DNA from: Brasilonema sennae CENA114
GTDB lineage: Bacteria > Cyanobacteriota > Cyanobacteriia > Cyanobacteriales > Nostocaceae
Direction of reading: 5' to 3'
Assembly: GCF_006968745.1 (NCBI RefSeq)
Contig: NZ_CP030118.1
Coordinates: forward strand, 4,771,943-4,835,942
Length of the DNA stretch: 64,000 nucleotides
Of this stretch, positions 1-7,966 are shown in pieces. Numbering within the stretch: the first letter of the stretch is position 1; every line of letters starts with the position of its first letter. The notes below the pieces were generated by a model. The model saw only the letters and a program-made list of their open reading frames with translations, was not told the DNA's origin and made no database searches. The translations under genes were made by a program, and so were the position numbers.

Positions 1-10
1 TAACACGAAG

Positions 11-83
11 AAAATGAGCCAGCCTTATAACTACGAATACTCGTCTTGGAATACAGATCAACAAACAAAGGCTGGCTCATTTT
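11..83. repeat. Large-loop hairpin (16-bp perfect arms)
   Basis: Positions 11-26 (AAAATGAGCCAGCCTT) are exactly complementary to 68-83, with a 41-nt loop. No T-tract is perfect, but the right arm ends in TTTT, so it could end transcription of a gene to the left of the window. The same design (long arms, 41-nt loop) recurs at 13175-13251. Confidence 0.7.
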
Positions 84-150
84 CTAGGGGACAATGCGAC
101 TCCCGCGTTCCATCTGTGATGAACATAGGTCGGGGATGTCTTCCTCATTA

Positions 151-204
151 CCCGCCTTATATCCCGACACCAAGCTGAGTACGGCTATGGTGCGGGGCTT
201 ACGG
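151..204. repeat. Dispersed repeat, inverted relative to 20944-20990
   Basis: The stretch beginning CCCGCCTTATATCCC and ending in a GGGG block resembles, in reverse complement, the stretch at 20944-20990. Both keep the order CCCGCCTTATATCCC, a GAGTAC-like core and a closing GGGG block. I infer a dispersed cyanobacterial repeat, possibly a transposon-end remnant. Confidence 0.4.
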
Positions 205-427
205 CGAAGAAGCTAAGGCGAGTTTATCCCGCCTTAGGAACTGTTGAACCCGCAAGGTTAAAACACTCTTGTTTTACAGTGAACAGTGAACAATTGATAA
301 CTGATAACTGATAACTGGTAACTGATAACTGGTTTAACTTTTGCCTATGAAACTTTGACTTTGGCTATACCCAGTCCCTATGTACATTTTCAGCAATGCT
401 GTGGGCAAACTTGCACAGGACTTAGGC

Positions 428-549
428 AAAAATAAGGCACTTCTGTCATTAGATCTCTCCAAAAATGGCTATGAAACCAATACCCCGCGCTTGCACTAAA
501 TATCATTTTTGGAGAGGTCTATTGCGAGCGTTCGCAAAGCCTTATTTTT
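428..549. repeat. Inverted-repeat element split by a 70-bp MITE
   Basis: AAAAATAAGGC at 428-438 is the exact reverse complement of 539-549. Between these arms lies the separate 70-bp MITE at 451-520, so one small repeat appears to be inserted in the loop of another. Confidence 0.5.
451..520. mobile_element. 70-bp MITE, copy 1
   Basis: A 70-bp element starts AGATCTCTCCAAAAATG and ends CATTTTTGGAGAGGTCT, so the termini are near-perfect 17-bp inverted repeats. A nearly identical copy lies at 51963-52032. It is flanked by ATT on both sides (448-450 and 521-523), consistent with a 3-bp target duplication. It has no coding capacity, so transposition would need a transposase from elsewhere. Confidence 0.75.
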
Positions 550-645
550 CGTCGCAAGTGCGTAAAATCGTTTCCGATTGAATCTGAATAATTAAAAAAC
601 CGCAGAGGAAGCACCGAAAAATCTGAGTTGAGCTACTTAGTTGGT

Positions 646-728
646 GGATTGTTCATTGATGGAATCTTCATTGGCGGAATCTTCATTCACGGAATCTTCA
701 TTGACGGAATATTCCTTGGCGGAATTTT
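646..728. repeat. 15-bp tandem repeat, about 5.5 copies
   Basis: Units of the form GGAATCTTCATTGAC/GGC repeat with a period of 15 bp. The array overlaps the 3' end of the secreted hypothetical gene on the minus strand. There it encodes the last GIFRQ-type residues and supplies its stop codon. Confidence 0.75.
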
Positions 729-1384
729 AGAATTTCCATCTTGGTTAGCTTTTTTTTACTCTCAAGATGTCTGATATTTCGATATTTATAAGTAGAGCTA
801 TCAGGGCAAGAACCCTTTTCTCGAATTCCCGGAGTTTTACAATCCTTCATATATGTCTTATCTGTATCAACACAGAACTCTTCTGATCTCCATGTCATCT
901 TTCTTTCTACCTTTTTATTGGTAGTACTAATTACACTCTCAAATGAACCCTTGTTTATCACTTGTTTGTCTTGCAAAATTTCAAATTCAAATGTATTAGT
1001 TTTGTTGGGGATAAAACGAAAAGTTCTTCGTTTGTGCTCAGTTCCTGGAATCAGGGTAATTCCTTGAGAGCGACGCCCGTCATCATATTCACGATTAGTA
1101 TAAGGAATTGGAGTAGACTTCATACCTTCAGTTACGTTACGAATAACTACTCGATGACCTGCAGATGGAGGATTTACTGAAGAGATAAAATGTGCTTTAA
1201 CTTCTCCAATGTCCTCTCCTGGGCATTCTCCAAAAAATTCGGTTATGGTTATTTGGGCTACATTTAGTCCAAAGCCTTTAAATTCAAGACCTACTTGTGG
1301 TTCCTGAGATAAGGCAACTGGAGCAACAAAACTTAAAGAAAAAATACCAAAAACATTTAGGACAGCTTGTCTTACTAATTTCAT
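698..1384 (-). CDS. Hypothetical secreted protein
   Basis: I do not recognise this family. From the ATG at 1384 the protein is 228 residues and begins with a plausible signal peptide: Lys/Arg near the N-terminus, a hydrophobic core, then VALSQEP, suggesting cleavage after the Ser or nearby. The mature part has several Cys residues (GECPGED, EEFCVD, KDCKTPG, KGSCPDS) that could form disulfides in the periplasm. An in-frame start at 1435 exists but would bury the signal peptide 17 residues in, so 1384 is preferred. The C-terminus runs into the 15-bp tandem array and ends KFRQGIFRQ, so the natural end may have been changed by the repeats. The gene stands alone in a repeat-rich region. Confidence 0.6.
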   Translation of the reverse strand: MKLVRQAVLNVFGIFSLSFVAPVALSQEPQVGLEFKGFGLNVAQITITEFFGECPGEDIGEVKAHFISSVNPPSAGHRVVIRNVTEGMKSTPIPYTNREYDDGRRSQGITLIPGTEHKRRTFRFIPNKTNTFEFEILQDKQVINKGSFESVISTTNKKVERKMTWRSEEFCVDTDKTYMKDCKTPGIREKGSCPDSSTYKYRNIRHLESKKKLTKMEILKFRQGIFRQ

Positions 1385-1439
1385 TTTTCCTGCGAATAAC
1401 AAACAGTAATAATTTGAATTCATATAGGAATCCAATTTG

Positions 1440-1800
1440 ATTTGGTGAGACCAGTGCTTGATGAGGATATCCCGACCTAGGCATCTGGTGAGACAGCGCG
1501 AATGACGGCTCTCCCGACCTAGGCGACTGCGGAGCGCGCAGCGGAACCGGAGGTTCTCCCCGATAGCCCTCCGGGAACGCCCGTCGCCTGACGCCAGATT
1601 CTACCCTGCGGGAAGGCGTTCCGCCTACAACGGGGGGAACCCGACAGCCAGGGGACTGGCGTGCAACTAGCCCCGATAGGCGTAGCCGTGCCGCAGGCAT
1701 AGGGGGCGCTACGCAAACCCAGAGGGTTTCCCGACAGAGGCGTCTGGCGTTTGAGGAACGTTCGCGCAGCGTGTCCGCAGGACATAAACCAACATTTTCG
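1440..1800. repeat. Mosaic of dispersed GC-rich repeats
   Basis: This stretch is much more GC-rich than its surroundings and consists of short palindromic modules. The 30 bp at 1561-1590 (starting CGATAGCCCTCCGGG) recur exactly at 20262-20291. A GCCGTGCCGCAGGCATAG module at about 1685-1702 recurs near 56864-56881. The open frames here are long only because the repeats lack stops, so I call no gene. Confidence 0.6.
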
Positions 1801-2544
1801 GGACTTTGTTGGGTTTCACTATGTTCAACCCAACCTACAATTCTCCTTAACTGAACCGTATTGGTGCATAACGGACTAAAGCCTGATGATGACGGGTTAG
1901 CCAGCAGGCATAACGCACCCTACTACGTAAATTTCAAAAATCAAAAATGAGTCCTGTAGACAATTTTTGTGTTATGAAATAATTGAAAACTTTAGGTAAA
2001 AATTCAGCACTTTTTGAGTTAAGAAGTCACAATTTTTAAAGAGTCTATGATTTTTTGTATCTTCTTTTCGTCAAATTTTCAACGGAATTCTTAACTCTTC
2101 TGACTCCTGTTCGCGTAGCTTACCAGGAAGGAATATTCTGGCTCCTGAATTCTTACAATTATAGGTTCATATACTCTAGTTAAATGGAAAAAATTACATA
2201 CAGATAACGATTTCACTACACATACAATTGAAAATTAAAGGTAATCTTAATTTTGAAACTTTGATACCAGTTATAAGCTTCTTATCAAAGATATCACATA
2301 TCATAATTTTGACTTTAAGTAAATATGTTATTTGGATAAAAATATAATAAAGAAGATATGTGCTTTTAGTAACAGCGTATTGCAAGTTTATAAGGTATAA
2401 TCTTCAGTCATGATTGTAAGGGCTAACAGTTGTTAGCCTTGTCATTGGTGTACCTCACTTAGCTGAAAAGCATTTGTTTTCCAGCCTGGAGATAACCCCA
2501 TACAAATGCATCAGCTTATTTTGGTAGCTGTGTCCCCCCCCTTT
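1801..2544. other. Non-coding interval
   Basis: It begins with a hairpin module (GTTGGGTTTC...GTTCAACCCAACCTACAA, about 1808-1840), which recurs at about 31804-31836. The rest is AT-rich sequence without a convincing reading frame. A 63-codon frame at 2194-2385 (minus) has low-complexity AT-driven composition and no ribosome binding site, so I reject it. Confidence 0.5.
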
Positions 2545-3219
2545 CTACACCAACGCCCCGACTTTCTCCAACAACCCCTGGAACAACTTCAACCCATCGC
2601 TACCGCCCAGCATCGGATCAGATGCCCTCTCTGGATGCGGCATCATTCCCAACACGTTTCCTTGACGGTTGCAAATCCCGGCTATGTTGTTCACTGAGCC
2701 GTTGGGATTATCTCCCTCGTAGCGAAACAGGACTTGACCGTTATTTTCAATCTCTGATAATGTGGAATCATCTGCGTAATATTGCCCCTCCCCGTGAGCA
2801 ATTGGCAGAGTGATAATTTCACCATTTTGATAACCTTGCGTCCACTGAAGGTCTGTACGCTCGACTTTCACAGGAACGCGATCGCATATAAAATGCAAAT
2901 CCCGATTCTTCACCAACGCTCCCGGTAACAGCCCTGCCTCAGTTAATACTTGGAACCCATTACAAATACCGAGGACAAATTTGCCCTTTTGAGCGTGTTC
3001 AATGACTTGCTGCATCACGGGTGAAAAGCGGGCGATCGCACCACACCGTAAATAATCCCCGTAGCTAAAGCCACCTGGTATAATCATGAGATCTACATCA
3101 GAAATATCAGTTTCTTGATGCCAAATCATGCGAGTAGGTTGCTTCAACAAGTCTCTTGTGACATAAGCAACGTCGCGATCGCAATTAGAACCCGGAAAAA
3201 CAACAACTCCAAAATTCAT
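2545..3219 (-). CDS. purQ: Phosphoribosylformylglycinamidine synthase subunit PurQ (glutaminase)
   Basis: PurQ is the glutamine amidotransferase subunit of FGAM synthase in de novo purine synthesis. It releases ammonia from glutamine for the PurL subunit and works together with PurS. The 224-residue length is normal for the family. The class I amidotransferase nucleophile lies in LGICNGFQ (Cys about 86), and the His/Glu pair lies in MMPHPERA near residue 197. The N-terminus VVVFPGSNCDRD is typical of PurQ. The gene is transcribed in the same direction as purS just upstream, about 100 bp away, which suggests cotranscription. purL is not in this window. Confidence 0.97.
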   Translation of the reverse strand: MNFGVVVFPGSNCDRDVAYVTRDLLKQPTRMIWHQETDISDVDLMIIPGGFSYGDYLRCGAIARFSPVMQQVIEHAQKGKFVLGICNGFQVLTEAGLLPGALVKNRDLHFICDRVPVKVERTDLQWTQGYQNGEIITLPIAHGEGQYYADDSTLSEIENNGQVLFRYEGDNPNGSVNNIAGICNRQGNVLGMMPHPERASDPMLGGSDGLKLFQGLLEKVGALV

Positions 3220-3327
3220 GTTATTAGTGATTAGTCATGAGTTATGAGTCATTAGGCATGTGTCATTCGTCGAAGTTTATAAAAAGAAGGACGAAGGACA
3301 AAAGACTAATGACTCTGAAAAAGCAGA

Positions 3328-3606
3328 TTAATAGACTCCCGTCTGTGACTCAACCTCTATCAAATCAAAGCGATAATTTTCTATGACTGGATTTGCAAGC
3401 ATTTGGTCACACATCCGATCTAAGTTCTGACGGGCTGTATCTTCATCGGTTGAGATGAGAGTGACTTCAATGTACTTGCCAATCCGCACCTGCTCAACAT
3501 AATCGTATCCCATTTGCTTCAGCCCAGATTGCACTGCGACTCCAGCTGGATCCAGAACTGAAGGACGGAGAGTGACAAAAATTTTGGCTAGATACTTCCT
3601 TTGCAC
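3328..3606 (-). CDS. purS: Phosphoribosylformylglycinamidine synthase subunit PurS
   Basis: PurS is the small subunit that bridges PurL and PurQ in the FGAM synthase complex. The protein is 92 residues, normal for the family. It shows the expected pattern: a beta-strand start (KIFVTLRPSVLDPAG), the conserved VQSGLKQMGY segment, and VRIGKYIEV. It lies immediately upstream of purQ on the same strand, the usual purS-purQ order. The 108-bp gap between them holds only TTAGTCAT/GAGTCAT-type heptamer repeats. Confidence 0.96.
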   Translation of the reverse strand: MQRKYLAKIFVTLRPSVLDPAGVAVQSGLKQMGYDYVEQVRIGKYIEVTLISTDEDTARQNLDRMCDQMLANPVIENYRFDLIEVESQTGVY

Positions 3607-3771
3607 TGGCTTTTGCTGAATACTGCTAAGCTCATACTATATCTTTCTGTCCCAATTGGGCGACAATAGAAGCACAAGTTATGAGAGTTAAGCTAAAAGT
3701 TAAGCAGGAGAATACCTTAAAAGAAACTTTTTCAAATACAATTGGCGTTTTATTACTATACTAATTTGTCT

Positions 3772-4167
3772 ATGAGAGCCGTACGCACCCGCAGTCAAGA
3801 GCGTATTCTAAACTTGCTTAAAACCATTAAACAAGGCATTTCCGCCCAAGATATTTATGTCGAGTTACGTAACCGTAACCAAAGCATGGGTCTGGCAACA
3901 GTTTACCGCTCATTAGAATCCTTAAAACTTGAAGGTCTGGTGCAAGTGCGGACATTAGGTAATGGTGAAGCCCTCTACAACTTAGCCCAGCAAGACAAGC
4001 ACCACCTGACTTGTCTACAGTGTGGTGCTTCCATCCCGATTAATCAATGTCCCGTCCATGACCTAGAGGGTCAACTACAGTCTACACACAAGTTTAAGAT
4101 TTTTTACCACACTCTAGAATTTTTCGGTTTGTGTACTCAATGTCAATTAGCTCAAACTGGTGATTAG
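3772..4167 (+). CDS. furB: Fur-family metal regulator, FurB/Zur type
   Basis: This is a 131-residue transcription factor with an N-terminal winged helix (RSQERILNLLKTI to MGLATVYRSLESL) and a C-terminal metal-binding and dimerisation domain. Two CxxC pairs (CLQC and CTQC) form the structural zinc site, and a HH pair plus further His residues are candidate regulatory ligands. By recollection the sequence closely matches cyanobacterial FurB/Zur, which represses zinc-uptake genes; assignment over FurA or PerR rests on this resemblance. The ATG at 3772 is preferred to an upstream in-frame TTG at 3742. I saw no obvious Zur box in its own promoter. It is divergent from purS. Confidence 0.85.
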   Translation: MRAVRTRSQERILNLLKTIKQGISAQDIYVELRNRNQSMGLATVYRSLESLKLEGLVQVRTLGNGEALYNLAQQDKHHLTCLQCGASIPINQCPVHDLEGQLQSTHKFKIFYHTLEFFGLCTQCQLAQTGD

Positions 4168-4235
4168 TCATTAGTCATTAGTCATTAGTCATTAGTCAAG
4201 AGTCAAGAGTCAAGAGTCAAGAGTGATGATTTCTC
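4168..4235. repeat. Heptameric tandem repeats
   Basis: Consecutive TTAGTCA-type units are followed by AGAGTCA-type units. They fill the space between the ends of the convergent furB and SPFH genes. This is the short tandemly repeated repetitive type typical of Nostocales. Confidence 0.75.
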
Positions 4236-4263
4236 TTGTCCTCTTGTTCTCACTCAGATCACT

Positions 4264-5277
4264 CTAGCTAGAGCGATGATGATTATTTCCTGGAGACACT
4301 TCCCCTGTATACGGAAGATTTGAGTCAGTTGTTTGACCATCAGAGACAATCGAGCGTATACCTTCCAAAGTAGCAGGTATCGTGCGTGGATCCATAAACA
4401 TAACCTTGCTACTATCGCTTTTGCCAATTGTCGCACCCATATCCATGTAACCCAAGGCAAGCAGAACTTCTAAAGCTTGGTAAGCAACAGGATCATTTTT
4501 CATTTTTTGGGCAATGATATCTGCAGATTCGGCGATCGCGTGCGCTTTAAGAACTTGCTGCTGGCGTTCGGCTTGTGCTTTGAGAACGATTGCTTTTTGT
4601 TCTGCTTCTGCTTGCAAAATGACCGCTTTTTGACGGGCTTCTGCGTCCAGAACTTGGGCGTCAGCTTTACCTCTGGCGCTATTGACGGCTGATTCGCGAT
4701 CGCCTTCGGAAGTTAAAATGGCTGCTCGTTTACGACGTTCCGCCGACATTTGCAATTCCATCGACTCGGTAACAGCTTGTGACGGGATAATATCGCGCAG
4801 TTCCACCCGCGTCACTTTCACGCCCCAAGGATCAGTTGCAATATCTAAGTCATGCAATAACATTTCATTAATTTGAGAACGGGCGGTAAAAGTTTCATCC
4901 AATTCCAATTTGCCCATTTCGGCACGAATTTGAGTCAGCACCAAATTAACCATCGCCGCCTGGAGATTTTCTACTTTGTAGTAGGCTTTCTCCATATCCA
5001 TAATACGCCAGTAAACCACTGCATCAGCGGTAATTGACACGTTATCACGGGTAATACATTGTTGCGGCGGGATATCTAAAACTTTTTCTCGGATAGTTTC
5101 GCGGAAGACAACCCGATCAAAAAAGGGAACGAGAAAGCTAAGTCCTGGTTCTAACTTTTTGTTATAGCTTCCTAAGCGTTCCACCAAGGCTTCATTTCCC
5201 TGATTCACAACTTTGGCAGAACCAGCTATGGCAGAACCGCCAAAAGCGAGAAAAACAAGTAAAAAAAACTGTTCCAT
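4264..5277 (-). CDS. SPFH/Band 7 (stomatin-prohibitin) membrane protein, QmcA-like
   Basis: The 337-residue protein has one N-terminal membrane segment (FFLLVFLAFGGSAIAG) followed by an SPFH domain. Characteristic stretches are NQGNEALVERLGSYNKKLEPG and TRDNVSITADAVVYWRI. An Ala/Glu/Lys-rich coiled coil follows (about residues 175-245), which in this family drives oligomer formation. SPFH proteins form large membrane rings linked to membrane microdomains and protease control. An NfeD-like protein lies 200 bp upstream on the same strand, the classic SPFH-NfeD pairing. The C-terminal tail after about residue 290 is Ser/Thr/Asn-rich and probably disordered. Confidence 0.9.
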   Translation of the reverse strand: MEQFFLLVFLAFGGSAIAGSAKVVNQGNEALVERLGSYNKKLEPGLSFLVPFFDRVVFRETIREKVLDIPPQQCITRDNVSITADAVVYWRIMDMEKAYYKVENLQAAMVNLVLTQIRAEMGKLELDETFTARSQINEMLLHDLDIATDPWGVKVTRVELRDIIPSQAVTESMELQMSAERRKRAAILTSEGDRESAVNSARGKADAQVLDAEARQKAVILQAEAEQKAIVLKAQAERQQQVLKAHAIAESADIIAQKMKNDPVAYQALEVLLALGYMDMGATIGKSDSSKVMFMDPRTIPATLEGIRSIVSDGQTTDSNLPYTGEVSPGNNHHRSS

Positions 5278-5289
5278 AATGAATTATCC

Positions 5290-5478
5290 AAATTTTTAAC
5301 AGTTATCAGTCATCAGTCATCAGTTACCAGTTATCAGTCATCAGTTATCAGTTACCACTTACCAGTTATCAGTTACCAGTTAGCAGTCATCAGTTATCAG
5401 TTATCAATTGTTCACTGTTTACTGTTCCCTGTTCACTGTTTACTGTTTACTGTTCACTGTTCACTGTTCACTGTTCCC
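5290..5478. repeat. Long heptameric repeat array between nfeD and SPFH genes
   Basis: About 190 bp consist almost wholly of 7-bp units: first CAGTTAT/CAGTCAT/CAGTTAC, then GTTCACT/GTTTACT/GTTCCCT. It separates two genes that normally form an operon. The array lacks evenly spaced unique spacers, so it is not CRISPR. Confidence 0.85.
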
Positions 5479-5913
5479 TCACGAGTCCAACAGATTTTCT
5501 GGCATCACAATCAAAGTCGTCCCTTCGCGTCCTGTGACGTAAACTCTTTGATTGGGTGATATGCTGAGTGTCTCGTCGTCACAACGTGCCCGCCAAGAAT
5601 TTCCCTCGTATAGCACTCGTCCTGGTTTTCCGGCTGGAATCTCAGTTAAAGTTTCGCCTATAATTGCATGCTGAATTTTCGTTTTACGTTTTGGCACAGT
5701 CATAAACCGACGGGAAAGTACGACTAGTACTGTGGAAAGGAATAGCCAAACCACAATTTGTAGCCATAACTTGCTCAAAATCGTTTGAGATAGAAACGCC
5801 ACAATAAGAGCGCTAATTCCGGTCAGAAAAGCAGCAAAAGCTGTTGGCATAAACAGTTCTAACAAACAAAGAACTGAACCAGCTAAAAGCCAAATTAAAG
5901 TAGTACTTGGCAT
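5479..5913 (-). CDS. NfeD-like membrane protein
   Basis: This 144-residue protein has two or three hydrophobic segments in its first 75 residues (LIWLLAGSVLCLLELF, FAAFLTGISALIVAFL, LWLQIVVWLFLSTVLVVL). They are followed by a small soluble beta-rich domain of OB-fold type (GETLTEIPAGKPGRVLYEGNSW ... VYVTGREGTTLIV). This is the short NfeD architecture that partners SPFH proteins. It is encoded just upstream of the SPFH gene on the same strand, which supports a shared role in membrane organisation. The serine-protease domain of long NfeD proteins is absent. Confidence 0.87.
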   Translation of the reverse strand: MPSTTLIWLLAGSVLCLLELFMPTAFAAFLTGISALIVAFLSQTILSKLWLQIVVWLFLSTVLVVLSRRFMTVPKRKTKIQHAIIGETLTEIPAGKPGRVLYEGNSWRARCDDETLSISPNQRVYVTGREGTTLIVMPENLLDS

Positions 5914-6104
5914 AGTGCCATCCTAGAGAATAGATTCACACCATCAATGCATTTTTTTGATTAGATACACTCATGCATTGACTCTTTCCAGAAAGCAAAG
6001 ATTAATTTTTTAAAGTAAATTTTTATGACTATTAGCAACAAAAATGTTTAATCAAAAGAACATAATTCCAGTCTATCGTAGCCTTCGAGTGTTTGACAGT
6101 TTCC

Positions 6105-6205
6105 AGGACTTACGCAAAGAAACCCGGTTAAGAGCAAAAATCGTCTGTTTCGCAACCAAATACGAACGAAGAAACCGGGTTTCTGGTAGATGGTGCGTAA
6201 GTCCT
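6105..6205. repeat. 101-bp palindromic element ending AGGACTTACGCA
   Basis: The element starts AGGACTTACGCA and ends with the exact reverse complement TGCGTAAGTCCT (6194-6205). Internal segments AAGAAACCCGGTT and GAAACCGGGTTTCT also pair partly. Termini of the same type (TAGGACTTAC/GTAAGTCCTA) bound the 12270-12617 element. I infer a dispersed MITE-like repeat. A 64-codon frame here is coincidental. Confidence 0.65.
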
Positions 6206-6216
6206 AAGTCCGACGT

Positions 6217-7473
6217 TCATTCTTTGAGTAGTAAGTAGTAAAGTTCTCCATTACCACCTGTTACACCAGCGCGATCGCCTGCTAAGTTGCCAGTCCCCAT
6301 AAAATAATCAACCCGTCCTGGACTTTTGATGGCGCTTCCTGTATCTTGGTCAAGTACAAAACGGCTTACCTTACGATACTCCAACCCTCCTCCTGTTTTG
6401 GGATAGGGAAATGAAGAGTAAATGAGCGCTAGCGCCCCTGGAGGCATAAGAGATTTATCTGTAGCAATAGATCTCTCTGGGGTGACTGGCACACCTATAC
6501 TTCCAGTAGCAGGCGTACCGTTGGTTTCCCTAAAAAAGATAAAGCGTTCCCAGCGTGGCAGGTATTGATTTAAATCCTGAGGATTTTCGCGGAAATACTT
6601 AACTATCGCTGGCATTGTTACTTTTTCTCGGGACAGTTTGCCATCTTTAATGAGTGCCCGCCCGATACTAGTCCAAGGATAATCTGTTCCACCTGCAAAA
6701 CCAACAGAGGTTTTTGTACCATCGGTAAGCTTGAGTTGGGCAGACCCCTGAATATGTATCATATACGCCTCAAAGCGATCGCGAAACCAAAATAACTCCG
6801 AACCGCGCAACGGGCTTCGATCTTTTAGCAAGCCATCTTGTCCTTCCAAATCAATCCGTTTGGGGTGCGGTTTAGCCCAGGCATCGAAATCCAGTGGGCG
6901 TCCATAAAGGGGATATTTATAAACTGCTGTGGGCGTGCGACTGGCAGTATAAACAGGCTCGTAGTAAGCAGTAAATTTAACAGTTCCCTTACCGTCATTA
7001 CCGACCGACTTGTAAAAGACAAATTCCTTATTGAGAGCAGCTTGTAATTGTGATGGTGACTTAGAATTTACAACCAGTTGACGAAAACGTATTAAGCTAC
7101 GACGGACGCGATCAAGTGTAATTTCTGTAATGGGATAATTTTGATACACTGTATTTGCTTTGTTGGTTTGCAAATAACGTAAGCTGTTATCAATTGATGC
7201 CAAAAGCGCTTGTTTATCGCCTTTTTTACCCTTGCCACCCCAAAGTTGTTCATCCCAACCCAAGCATTGGTATGTCACTTGACACGTTTTTCTGTCTGTG
7301 ACTTTCAGTGGTATTGGCAATTCCTCAACAGATGGTGGCTGTTGTGGTGGTAGTTGCTTGGGGTTGTTTGGAACAGGTACAGATGGTAAGTTAGGAGCTT
7401 GAGCAACTGAACAGCTAAGGTTAACCAGAGCTATTCCTAGACTAAAACAAAGCAAAGCAAAAATTTTTCTCAT
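6217..7473 (-). CDS. mltA: Membrane-bound lytic murein transglycosylase A (MltA family) lipoprotein
   Basis: MltA-type enzymes cleave the beta-1,4 bond between MurNAc and GlcNAc in peptidoglycan and leave 1,6-anhydroMurNAc. The N-terminus is a lipoprotein signal (LALVNLSC-type lipobox, Cys about 21), then a Pro-rich linker (about residues 26-55). The MltA core includes FTAYYEP, the long insert domain with YMIHIQGSAQLKL, and a C-terminal 3D domain with VDYFMGTGNLAGDRAG, including the conserved Asp residues. At 418 residues it is slightly longer than E. coli MltA. No partner gene is adjacent. Confidence 0.93.
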   Translation of the reverse strand: MRKIFALLCFSLGIALVNLSCSVAQAPNLPSVPVPNNPKQLPPQQPPSVEELPIPLKVTDRKTCQVTYQCLGWDEQLWGGKGKKGDKQALLASIDNSLRYLQTNKANTVYQNYPITEITLDRVRRSLIRFRQLVVNSKSPSQLQAALNKEFVFYKSVGNDGKGTVKFTAYYEPVYTASRTPTAVYKYPLYGRPLDFDAWAKPHPKRIDLEGQDGLLKDRSPLRGSELFWFRDRFEAYMIHIQGSAQLKLTDGTKTSVGFAGGTDYPWTSIGRALIKDGKLSREKVTMPAIVKYFRENPQDLNQYLPRWERFIFFRETNGTPATGSIGVPVTPERSIATDKSLMPPGALALIYSSFPYPKTGGGLEYRKVSRFVLDQDTGSAIKSPGRVDYFMGTGNLAGDRAGVTGGNGELYYLLLKE

Positions 7474-7966
7474 AATTTACGTAAATTAGCTAAACCATGT
7501 AGTAAGCATACGCAGTGTAAGCGTTGTGTTCAAAGTAGGGTGCGCTTCACTTTGTTACCGTGACTGTGGACAAGGAATAATAACGTAAGTTGCTAATTAG
7601 TCCCTAGAAACGGTATATAAGTCATACGAAAACTCCCTTTTGAAGTATTGCAAAATACTATTAATTGAGAACTGGTACTTAAACTCAGGCGTTTTTTGAT
7701 AACTAGCAACTTGGGTTCATATAGCAGTGCTATTTCATTTGTGAATTTGTACATTCTTCTTCCCTGTTCCCTGTTCCCTGTTCCCTGTTCCCTGTTCCCT
7801 GTTCCCTCTCTCTACTTTGTAATTCACCAAGTCAAACCGGATTCCTATATAACTTACACATTTGGGATGTTCCCAAATTAACTCATCGATTTCTCGAAAA
7901 ATTCCGACTTGCATGATTTCAACTCAGCGGATAATTTATTGCATAAATCAAAGCTGTACTTAAGCC
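7474..7966. other. Intergenic interval with GTTCCCT repeats
   Basis: This is the divergent promoter space between mltA and the PP2C gene. About 7759-7806 is a run of GTTCCCT heptamers. The rest is AT-rich with no convincing gene; a 61-codon frame crossing the repeats is rejected. Confidence 0.6.

Noticed and set aside
1284..1785. Overlapping minus-strand open frames of 88 and 138 codons
   Set aside because: They consist of GC-rich dispersed repeats (shared with 20080-20440) and have Arg/Pro/Ser/Gly-rich composition without any family motif.
2194..2385. 63-codon frame on the minus strand
   Set aside because: AT-driven, low-complexity product, no ribosome binding site and no neighbours in an operon.
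5290..5478. Possible CRISPR array
   Set aside because: The repeats are contiguous heptamers with no unique spacers and no cas genes nearby; they are short tandem repeats.
6044..6238. 64-codon plus-strand frame
   Set aside because: It lies in the palindromic 101-bp element and runs into the end of mltA; no protein features.
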